Positions 1 through 5,061 of a DNA stretch of 5,366 bases are shown here, in pieces. Under the pieces are notes generated by a model. It was not told where the DNA came from. It was given only the letters and a program-made list of their open reading frames with translations, and ran no database searches. Positions within the stretch are counted from its first letter, which is position 1, and every line of letters starts with the position of its first letter. The position numbers and the translations under genes are program-made. The stretch comes from an uncultured Lachnospiraceae bacterium (GTDB lineage Bacteria; Bacillota; Clostridia; Lachnospirales; Lachnospiraceae): NCBI GenBank assembly GCA_905236275.1, contig CAJOPI010000025.1:1-5366 (forward strand), given 5' to 3'.

Positions 1-72
1 GGTAACGGGTTTTACAAGGATGACGGGCATGCCATAGCGGACGCCTTCAACTGGGCATCGCAGTGGGGATGA
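1..72 (+). CDS. 3' end of an unidentified gene (partial)
   Basis: The window opens inside an open frame that gives 23 residues and ends at a TGA at 70-72. The visible tail contains the stretch FYKDDGHAIADAFNWA and ends in SQWG. It is aromatic and mildly acidic, with no motif that I can tie to a family. The stop overlaps an ATG at 69-71 in another frame (ATGA), the usual arrangement of translationally coupled genes in an operon, so this is more likely a real gene end than chance. Its place just upstream of the packaging module suggests a phage accessory or DNA-metabolism gene. That is inference only; the start and most of the protein lie outside the window. Confidence 0.6.
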   Translation, partial: GNGFYKDDGHAIADAFNWASQWG

Positions 73-170
73 AGAGGATCGGACACAAAGGGATGGATAA
101 AAGCGAGAGCTTAAGCAGAGCAAAGCAGGAGGCGGCACAACCGCCTCCTCCGAAAAGGAGAACACCATGA
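69..170 (+). CDS. Possible 33-residue coupled mini-gene ending in a polyproline stretch
   Basis: This short frame starts at ATG 69, overlapping the upstream stop (ATGA, 69-72), and ends at TGA 168-170, overlapping the next start (ATGA, 167-170). The product is basic, beginning MKRIGHKGMDK and ending in four consecutive prolines followed by KRRTP. There is no good ribosome binding site at the usual distance, only GTGGGG directly against the ATG, so translation would depend on ribosomes finishing the upstream gene. An internal ATG at 93 is a second possible start. The four proline codons (141-152) lie on the 3' arm of the hairpin at 127-149. I recognise no family. It could be a tiny phage protein, a leader peptide controlling the next gene, or a chance frame. 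The double ATGA junction is the main argument for it. Confidence 0.42.
   Translation: MKRIGHKGMDKSESLSRAKQEAAQPPPPKRRTP
127..149 (+). promoter_or_regulatory. GC-rich hairpin just upstream of the 63-residue gene's ribosome binding site
   Basis: AGGAGGCGG (127-135) and CCGCCTCCT (141-149) form a perfect 9-base-pair stem with a CACAA loop. No T-tract follows, so it is not an intrinsic terminator. The 3' arm ends in CTCC, which can instead pair with the GGAG ribosome binding site at 157-160 through a GAAAA loop (148-151 with 157-160). The two pairings exclude each other. The large hairpin would leave the downstream binding site free, and disrupting it would let the binding site be covered. Its 5' arm itself contains AGGAGG, so this arm could also bind 16S rRNA. 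A regulatory role is inference. Confidence 0.5.
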
Positions 171-358
171 AAAAACCAAAGGAAACAAACCACATTGTTG
201 AGGTGCTGATGAACCGGGATGGAATGAGCCGGAAAGAAGCGGAAGCGGAGCTGAAGAGGGTGAGAAGTTATTTTGACCCGACATGCGATGATCCGGAAGA
301 GGTGCTTGCTGAAGAATTCGGTCTTGAACCGGATTACGTTCCGGATTTGCTTTGGTAA
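167..358 (+). CDS. Small acidic phage protein of unknown function (63 residues)
   Basis: The gene starts at ATG 167, six bases after GGAG (157-160), and stops at TAA 356-358. The product is 63 residues and strongly acidic in its second half. It has a predicted helical N-terminal part containing the stretch VLMNRDGMSRKEAEAELK and a C-terminal part containing EEFGLEPDYVPDLLW. I recall similar short proteins, with a DGMSR-like helix and a GLEPDY-like tail, just upstream of the methyltransferase/terminase block in other Clostridia phages, but I cannot confirm that here and know of no assigned role. The DGMSRKEAE segment could be a small helical binding module. The gene is followed at once by a terminator, so it appears to be the last gene of the upstream operon. 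Confidence 0.8.
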   Translation: MKKPKETNHIVEVLMNRDGMSRKEAEAELKRVRSYFDPTCDDPEEVLAEEFGLEPDYVPDLLW

Positions 359-375
359 CTAAGGAATGAGAGAGG

Positions 376-399
376 GAAGCCGGACGGCTTCTTTTCTCT
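376..399 (+). terminator. Rho-independent terminator closing the upstream operon
   Basis: GAAGCC (376-381) pairs with GGCTTC (386-391) around a GGAC loop, and TTTTCTCT (392-399) follows directly. Purines before the stem (AGAGGG) can extend the pairing into the T-tract through A-U and G-U pairs. The hairpin lies 18 bases after the stop of the 63-residue gene and about 50 bases before the next promoter, as expected for an operon boundary. Confidence 0.75.
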
Positions 400-450
400 G
401 CTTATAAAAGGGAAGCTGTTCTGGCTGAGTAATGATGGGTTTTAGAATAG

Positions 451-479
451 TTGAGATAATTTTGCTTTTTATATACAAT
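451..479 (+). promoter_or_regulatory. Vegetative sigma-70/sigma-A type promoter for the packaging operon
   Basis: TTGAGA (451-456) matches the -35 consensus at five of six positions. TACAAT (474-479) matches the -10 consensus at five of six. The spacer is 17 bases and AT-rich, which is optimal. Transcription would begin near 486, only just before the AAGGAGG ribosome binding site at 488-494, giving a very short leader. No operator-like inverted repeat is evident around it. It would drive the methyltransferase and probably the terminase, portal and head genes behind it. Confidence 0.7.
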
Positions 480-487
480 TCACTAAA

Positions 488-494
488 AAGGAGG
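488..494 (+). promoter_or_regulatory. Strong ribosome binding site of the methyltransferase gene
   Basis: AAGGAGG lies eight bases before ATG 503, with near-perfect complementarity to the 16S rRNA 3' end. It fixes the start of the methyltransferase gene and suggests efficient translation. Confidence 0.85.
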
Positions 495-502
495 TATTTC
501 AA

Positions 503-1702
503 ATGCTTACAGATGAACTGAAAATTGAGTATGTACCAATCGGAGACATTAAACCGTATGAGAAAAACGCGAAGCTCCATCCGAAAGAGCAGATAGACGA
601 GATTGTGGAGTCCATAAAGCTTATGGGCTTCAACGACCCTATAGCGGTGTGGGGGGGTCAGAATACAATTGTAGAAGGACACGGCAGACTCGAAGCCGCA
701 AAAAAACTCAAAATGGATACCGTGCCGATCATAAGACTGGACTATCTTTCAGACGAACAGCGGAGGGCTTATACATTGATTCACAATAAGCTCACCATGA
801 ATTCGGATTTTGACCTTGATATATTGCAGGAAGAACTGGACAAGATTACGGAATTCGATATGGCTGATTTTGAATTCGATCTTAAGGTTGACCGTGATGC
901 AGAAGACATAGAGGAGGATGAAGCACCCGAGCCTCCGGCAGAGCCAAAAACAAAAAGAGGAGACATATATCTGCTCGGAAAGCACCGTCTCATGTGCGGA
1001 GACTCGACTATTCTTTCTGATGTTGAAAAGCTCATGGACGGGCAGAAAGCCGATCTCTTCCTGACAGACCCGCCTTACAATGTGAACTACGAAGGCGGCA
1101 CGGGCATGAAGATACAGAACGACAACATGGAGGACACGAAGTTCCGGCAGTTCCTTGTGGATGCTTTTTCCACGGCAAAGATGGTCATGAAGGGCGGCGC
1201 GGCTTTTTATATCTGGCATGCTGACAGCGAGGGCTACAACTTCCGTGGGGCTTGCCATGATATTGGCTGGACGGTCAGAGAGTGCCTTATTTGGGAAAAA
1301 AACAGCCTTGTGCTTGGCAGGCAGGACTATCAGTGGATTCATGAGCCATGCCTTTATGGTTGGAACGAGGGCGGCTCTCATGCCTGGTACAACGACCGAA
1401 GCCAGACTACTCTTATCAAGTTCAATAAGCCTGCAAAGAATGACGTGCATCCGACAATGAAGCCCGTGGGACTGTTCGGATATCTCATCGGCAATTCCTC
1501 AAAGGCAGATGATATCGTCCTTGACCTTTTCGGAGGCTCGGGAACTTCAATCGTTGCCTGTGAGCAGATGGGAAGAATATGCTGCTCAATGGAACTCAGC
1601 GAGGCTTATTGCGATGTAATCGTAGAAAGGTGGGAGAACCTCACCGGAAGAAAGGCGGTGTTGCTGAATGGCGAAAGCAGGGAGACCGAAGAAGGAATTT
1701 GA
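503..1702 (+). CDS. ParB-domain / beta-class site-specific DNA methyltransferase fusion
   Basis: This 399-residue protein has two domains. Residues 1 to about 90 look like a ParB/Srx-type domain, with the characteristic VEGHGRLEAA segment at 57-66. Residues about 155-390 form an S-adenosylmethionine-dependent methyltransferase: catalytic motif IV DPPY at 189-192, an HPTMKP motif-X element at 316-321, and the cofactor-binding motif I with FGGSGT at 343-348. The order IV before X and I is that of the beta class. DPPY usually goes with N6-adenine methylation, though N4-cytosine cannot be excluded. An acidic, proline-containing linker (about 130-155) joins the domains. Such ParB-methyltransferase fusions are known upstream of phage terminase genes, where they may protect phage DNA from host restriction or tune expression. 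No restriction enzyme gene is adjacent, so it is probably an orphan. The target sequence cannot be read from the gene. Its end overlaps the small terminase by 35 bases. Confidence 0.93.
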   Translation: MLTDELKIEYVPIGDIKPYEKNAKLHPKEQIDEIVESIKLMGFNDPIAVWGGQNTIVEGHGRLEAAKKLKMDTVPIIRLDYLSDEQRRAYTLIHNKLTMNSDFDLDILQEELDKITEFDMADFEFDLKVDRDAEDIEEDEAPEPPAEPKTKRGDIYLLGKHRLMCGDSTILSDVEKLMDGQKADLFLTDPPYNVNYEGGTGMKIQNDNMEDTKFRQFLVDAFSTAKMVMKGGAAFYIWHADSEGYNFRGACHDIGWTVRECLIWEKNSLVLGRQDYQWIHEPCLYGWNEGGSHAWYNDRSQTTLIKFNKPAKNDVHPTMKPVGLFGYLIGNSSKADDIVLDLFGGSGTSIVACEQMGRICCSMELSEAYCDVIVERWENLTGRKAVLLNGESRETEEGI

Positions 1703-2087
1703 TAAAAGGGCATTCGTAGACCTTGTGGGACTCGGATGCGACCAGAAGGACATCTGCTGGTATTTCAGGGATGAAACGGGAAAGCCTGCAAATGTAAATA
1801 CCCTCACAAGGTGGTGTAAGCGGACATTCAAGATGACTTTTCAGGATTTTTTCAGGGAAAACAGCGGTGTGGCTCTCAGGATCAAGCTCCGTAAAAATCA
1901 GCTGAAACTTTCGGAGAAGTCAGCGGCGATGGCAATATTTCTCGGTAAACAGTACCTGGGGCAGACTGACAAGGTGGAACAGACAATTTCGGTTATTTCG
2001 GATGAGACGAGGGAGCAGGTGAGCAGATTATTGGATGGACTTGACACGGGAAACGGCAGTCCGGATTCTGAAGGAAATACCGTATAA
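1668..2087 (+). CDS. terS: Terminase small subunit (DNA-packaging, DNA-recognition subunit)
   Basis: The 139-residue product begins MAKAGRPKKEFDKR, a basic start common in phage small terminases. A helix-turn-helix-like region follows (about 15-55, with QKDICWYF and VNTLTRWCK), then a helical segment containing KLSEKSAAMAIFLGKQYLGQTDK (about 79-101, typical of this family), and a flexible acidic tail. Small terminases form rings that bind the packaging site on phage DNA and pass it to the large subunit. Identification rests on these features and on its place directly before an unmistakable large subunit. ATG 1668 follows AAAGGCGG (1650-1657) at ten bases and overlaps the methyltransferase end. 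The last 17 or so residues are encoded within the 53-base overlap with the large subunit gene, in a different frame. Confidence 0.82.
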   Translation: MAKAGRPKKEFDKRAFVDLVGLGCDQKDICWYFRDETGKPANVNTLTRWCKRTFKMTFQDFFRENSGVALRIKLRKNQLKLSEKSAAMAIFLGKQYLGQTDKVEQTISVISDETREQVSRLLDGLDTGNGSPDSEGNTV

Positions 2088-3315
2088 ATTCGGACATTCC
2101 GTAGGATTCACCCGGCTGACTGAACTTCATAACGAGTGGATTAAGGATATGGTCTTCGGAAAAGAAGATGAAACCCTGCAGGCACACCGAGGCTCTTATA
2201 AAACTACCTGTGACAGTATTGCCTTTGCAGCGATCATCATTTTGTATCCGAATGACAAAACCCTGTTCATGAGGAAAACGGACAATGACGTAAAGGAAAT
2301 CATCAAGCAGACGCAGAAAATCTTAATGCATCCGGTGACGCAGGAACTCTGCCGTGCAATATGGGGAGTGGGGGTCGCTTTTGTCAAGGCTTCCGCTACG
2401 GAGATACAGACGAACCTCACCAATGATTCACGTGGAACATCACAGCTTGTGGGAATGGGTATCGGCGGTTCACTCACGGGCAAGCACTTTGACCGCATAT
2501 TCACGGACGATATCGTTAATGTCGAGGACAGGGTAAGTAAAGCCGAGAGGGAGCATACCAAGCTCATATACCAGGAACTTCACAACATCATCAACCGGGG
2601 CGGCAGGATATTTAATACCGGAACTCCGTGGCATAAAGAGGACTGCTTTATCTTAATGCCGAATCCGAAGAAATATGACTGTTATCACACACAGCTTATT
2701 TCAAAACAGGAATTGGCTGAGATAAAAGAAAGCATGCTTGCATCACTCTTCGCTGCAAACTACGAATTGAGACACATAGCGGCGGAGGATGTCATATTTA
2801 CCGATCCTGTTACCGGGGGAGACCCTTCCAAAGTGGAGCAGTCGAACTATTGTCATATCGATGCAGCTTACGGCGGCGAGGATTACACGGCATTTACAAT
2901 CTGTCGGAAGACGGAAGGCAAGTATTATGTTTACGGCAGGCTTTGGCACAAACACATTGATGACTGCGAGGATAAAATAATCGCACTCAGAAAGCAGTTT
3001 AATGCCGGGAAGATTTACTGTGAAACCAATGCTGACAAGGGATACCTTGCAAAAGAACTCCGCTCCAAGGGAGAGAGGGTTGTGGCATATCCCGAAACCA
3101 CAAATAAATTCTTAAAAATAACATCATTCCTGAAAGGTGTATGGAAAAACGTGATATTTGTTGAAGGTACTGACAAGGAATACATAGATCAGATTACCGA
3201 TTTCAATGAAAATGCGGAACATGACGATGCACCGGACAGCCTTGCAAGCATCATAAGGGTGCTTTGGAGCAAGAAGAATGAAGAGGACAGATATAAATCT
3301 GTCTGGGCACAATAA
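2035..3315 (+). CDS. terL: Terminase large subunit (packaging ATPase and nuclease)
   Basis: The 426-residue protein has the two-domain layout of phage large terminases. In the ATPase half, a deviant Walker A reads AHRGSYKTT (50-58), keeping the Lys and Thr but with Tyr where glycine usually precedes the lysine. Walker B is RIFTDD (154-159), and the coupling motif is GTPWHKED (196-203). The RNase H-like nuclease half shows acidic residues in the expected places: D276 in HIDAAYGG, E330 in YCETNADKG, and D397/D398 with D401 in HDDAPDS. These would bind the metal ions that cut concatemeric DNA. It acts as a motor docked on the portal. ATG 2035 is the first possible start after an in-frame TGA at 2020-2022, with a weak AGGTGAG site (2018-2024). 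It overlaps the small subunit by 53 bases, suggesting coupled translation. The full length and intact acidic residues suggest it is functional. Confidence 0.95.
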   Translation: MDLTRETAVRILKEIPYKFGHSVGFTRLTELHNEWIKDMVFGKEDETLQAHRGSYKTTCDSIAFAAIIILYPNDKTLFMRKTDNDVKEIIKQTQKILMHPVTQELCRAIWGVGVAFVKASATEIQTNLTNDSRGTSQLVGMGIGGSLTGKHFDRIFTDDIVNVEDRVSKAEREHTKLIYQELHNIINRGGRIFNTGTPWHKEDCFILMPNPKKYDCYHTQLISKQELAEIKESMLASLFAANYELRHIAAEDVIFTDPVTGGDPSKVEQSNYCHIDAAYGGEDYTAFTICRKTEGKYYVYGRLWHKHIDDCEDKIIALRKQFNAGKIYCETNADKGYLAKELRSKGERVVAYPETTNKFLKITSFLKGVWKNVIFVEGTDKEYIDQITDFNENAEHDDAPDSLASIIRVLWSKKNEEDRYKSVWAQ

Positions 3316-3346
3316 CAAAAACACATTTCTGAAAAATCTTATATCG

Positions 3347-3385
3347 AGAGTCCAGAGACCAGCAACACCCAGAGTCCAGAGACCA
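3347..3385 (+). repeat. Two perfect 15-base direct repeats between large terminase and portal
   Basis: AGAGTCCAGAGACCA occurs at 3347-3361 and again at 3371-3385, with a nine-base spacer (GCAACACCC) and a 24-base period. Each copy is itself an imperfect doublet of AGAGTCC and AGAGACC, so the block holds four related heptamers. It lies in the only sizeable non-coding gap of the late operon (3316-3419). I see no terminator or convincing promoter in this gap. The function is unknown. Possibilities are a binding site for a phage protein (repressor, activator or small terminase), a packaging-initiation element, an RNA element, or a small tandem duplication. Confidence 0.85.
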
Positions 3386-3407
3386 TAGATTTTTACTTTT
3401 GATTTAT

Positions 3408-3412
3408 GGAGG
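3408..3412 (+). promoter_or_regulatory. Ribosome binding site that fixes the portal start
   Basis: GGAGG lies seven bases before ATG 3420. The open frame could also begin at TTG 3399, but that codon has no binding site in front and would place this GGAGG inside the coding region. ATG 3420 is therefore preferred. Confidence 0.8.
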
Positions 3413-3419
3413 ATGGCAA

Positions 3420-4823
3420 ATGCTGACTTATCAGGACTTAATCAAAATCCCGCCTACGGACGAGGCAGGAAGAATAGCTTTTGTAAATTCTGCAATCGCA
3501 GAGCATAAATCCACAGCAGTTTATAAAACAGCGGTCACTGCCGTTGAGTATGAAAAACAGCGCAATACCACGATTTTACAGTATGAGAAGACCTTAAGAA
3601 CCATTACCGGACAGCTTGTGCCGGACAGATGGTCTCCGAACTGGAAAACATGCAGCAATTTCCTTAACCGCTTTACCACTCAGCAGAATCAGTATCTTCT
3701 TGGAAACGGTGTCACATGGAACAACGAGGAAACAGGAAAGAAACTCGGAGCTGATTTTGATACACAGCTTCAGAAGGCAGGCAAGGCGGCTCTTGTTCAG
3801 AGTGAGGCTTTTGGCTTCTTTAATCGGGACCACATGGAAGTATTCACGATAACGGAATTTGCACCTCTTTATGACGAGGAGAACGGCTCTTTAAGGGCAG
3901 GCATCCGTTTTTGGCAGGTAGACAGCCTAAAACCCATGAGGGCTACGCTCTACGAAGAGGACGGCTATACAGATTACATCTGGAGCTGGGATGAAAACAC
4001 AAACATAGGTCTCAAAACCCAGTACGGGGCAGTCCTTAAGCCAAAAAGAACCTACAAGCAGATTGTGAGGGTTTCGGAGGTGGACGGAACGGAGATATTT
4101 GACGGTGACAATTATCCGACATTCCCGATCGTGCCTTTGTGGGGAAATCCGCACCATCAGTCGGAACTGGTCGGAATAAGGGAGCAGATTGATGCTTATG
4201 ACTTTATCAAAAACGGCTACTTAAACGATCTCGATACCGCACAGATTTACTGGATTCTCAAAGGAGCAGGCGGTGTTGATGATGAGGACATGGTCAAGTT
4301 CCTCGAGCGCATCCACATGACAAAAATAGCAAACCTCGATCCTGACCAGGAAGCAGAACCCGTGACGGTAGACATTCCCTACGAGGCAAGGGAAAAGCTC
4401 TTAGACCGTATTGAAAAGGATTTGTACCGTGATTACATGGCTCTGAATGTCGAGGACATAAAGGGCGGAGCGGTCACAGCCACCCAGATTATGGCAGCGT
4501 ATGAACCGCTCAACACAAAAACGGATCAGTTCGAATACTGTGTCATCGAATTTATCCATGGAATTCTGAAGGTTGCCGGAATTGATGATGAACCGACTTT
4601 TACACGCTCAAGGCTTGTGAATACCTCCGAGGATATTTCCACGGTAGTTTCGGCGGCATCATACCTTGATAGTGAATACGTGACCAGAAAGATTCTTGAT
4701 ATCCTCGGTGACGGTAACCTTGCTGATGAGGTGCTTGAGCGCATGGATACAGAGGATATGGACAGAATGAATGCTTTTGATGGTGCGGAAGGAGGTGACA
4801 AGGATGGAGATACCGACACTTGA
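3420..4823 (+). CDS. Phage portal protein, SPP1 gp6-like family
   Basis: With the start at ATG 3420 the product is 467 residues, within the usual size range of SPP1-type portals. Diagnostic segments are the N-terminal helical region ending in QQNQYLLGNGV (88-98), the central FPIVPLWGNPHHQSEL (235-250) followed by an IDAYDFI helix, and a C-terminal acidic, likely disordered tail rich in Asp, Glu and Gly. Portal proteins form a twelve-fold ring at one vertex of the prohead. The ring is the DNA entry channel, the docking site for the large terminase, and later the joint to the tail. The gene's position directly after terL and before a minor head protein is the classic order. The last 20 bases overlap the next gene, whose ribosome binding site lies inside the portal coding region. 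Confidence 0.93.
   Translation: MLTYQDLIKIPPTDEAGRIAFVNSAIAEHKSTAVYKTAVTAVEYEKQRNTTILQYEKTLRTITGQLVPDRWSPNWKTCSNFLNRFTTQQNQYLLGNGVTWNNEETGKKLGADFDTQLQKAGKAALVQSEAFGFFNRDHMEVFTITEFAPLYDEENGSLRAGIRFWQVDSLKPMRATLYEEDGYTDYIWSWDENTNIGLKTQYGAVLKPKRTYKQIVRVSEVDGTEIFDGDNYPTFPIVPLWGNPHHQSELVGIREQIDAYDFIKNGYLNDLDTAQIYWILKGAGGVDDEDMVKFLERIHMTKIANLDPDQEAEPVTVDIPYEAREKLLDRIEKDLYRDYMALNVEDIKGGAVTATQIMAAYEPLNTKTDQFEYCVIEFIHGILKVAGIDDEPTFTRSRLVNTSEDISTVVSAASYLDSEYVTRKILDILGDGNLADEVLERMDTEDMDRMNAFDGAEGGDKDGDTDT
4789..4798 (+). promoter_or_regulatory. Strong ribosome binding site inside the portal gene for the 84-residue gene
   Basis: AAGGAGGTGA is a ten-base match to the complement of the 16S rRNA 3' end. 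Its GGAGG (4791-4795) is eight bases before ATG 4804. This selects ATG 4804 over the upstream in-frame ATG at 4771. The same bases encode the EGGD of the portal's disordered tail. Confidence 0.88.
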
Positions 4824-5058
4824 AATCTCGATAAAGGAACTCGCACATAAGGCAGCCAAAAGGGCACTCGAAAAAGAAGGAATGTATGCGGCAGCAGGTT
4901 TCCTTCTAAATGCCTACAATGACGATCATGTTTTCAGGGATGCTGTTATAGCTTCTGTACGGAGTGCAATAAAAGAAAGCAGCAATAAACTGTCTGAGGA
5001 AGAATGTGGCGAACTGGCGGTGAAGGTTTCAGACCGCTTTTTCGGTGCGGAGGGCTGA
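4804..5058 (+). CDS. Hypothetical 84-residue protein between portal and minor head protein
   Basis: The preferred start is ATG 4804, set by the very strong upstream ribosome binding site; starting at 4771 would add 11 residues. The 84-residue product begins MEIPTLEISIKELAHKAAK and looks mostly alpha-helical: a basic amphipathic helix (about 10-23), an alanine-rich segment GMYAAAGFLLNAYND (about 25-39), then an acidic C-terminal half containing SSNKLSEEECGELA. There is no signal peptide, membrane segment or known motif. It overlaps the portal by 20 bases and ends three bases before the next ATG, so it is co-translated with head genes and is probably a structural accessory or assembly factor. 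I do not recognise the family, and small scaffold, connector and regulatory roles all remain open. Confidence 0.82.
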   Translation: MEIPTLEISIKELAHKAAKRALEKEGMYAAAGFLLNAYNDDHVFRDAVIASVRSAIKESSNKLSEEECGELAVKVSDRFFGAEG

Positions 5059-5061
5059 TCT

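Noticed and set aside
127..149. Hairpin as an intrinsic terminator
   Set aside because: There is no T-tract after the stem; a ribosome binding site and start codon follow within 20 bases.
359..682. Reverse-strand open frame of 107 codons across the terminator/promoter region
   Set aside because: It reads through the forward terminator, promoter and methyltransferase start. The protein looks random, with no family resemblance.
749..1450. Long reverse-strand open frame of 233 codons
   Set aside because: It lies entirely opposite the methyltransferase gene, whose motifs are intact. It has no ribosome binding site that I can see and a composition typical of an antisense shadow.
503..1702. Part of a restriction-modification or BREX/DISARM-type defence system
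   Set aside because: No endonuclease, helicase or other defence gene lies beside it. The flanking genes are phage packaging genes, so an orphan phage methyltransferase is the simpler reading.
2196..2567. Reverse-strand open frame of 123 codons within the large terminase
   Set aside because: Antisense shadow of the terL ATPase domain, without start signals or recognisable content.
3347..3385. CRISPR array
   Set aside because: There are only two 15-base units with a nine-base spacer, no further copies and no cas genes; repeats and spacers are too short.
3399..3419. TTG start adding seven residues to the portal
   Set aside because: The strong GGAGG at 3408-3412 lies inside this extension and points to ATG 3420 instead.
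4771..4803. Upstream ATG for the 84-residue gene
   Set aside because: No ribosome binding site precedes it at a proper distance, while ATG 4804 has a ten-base match at ideal spacing.
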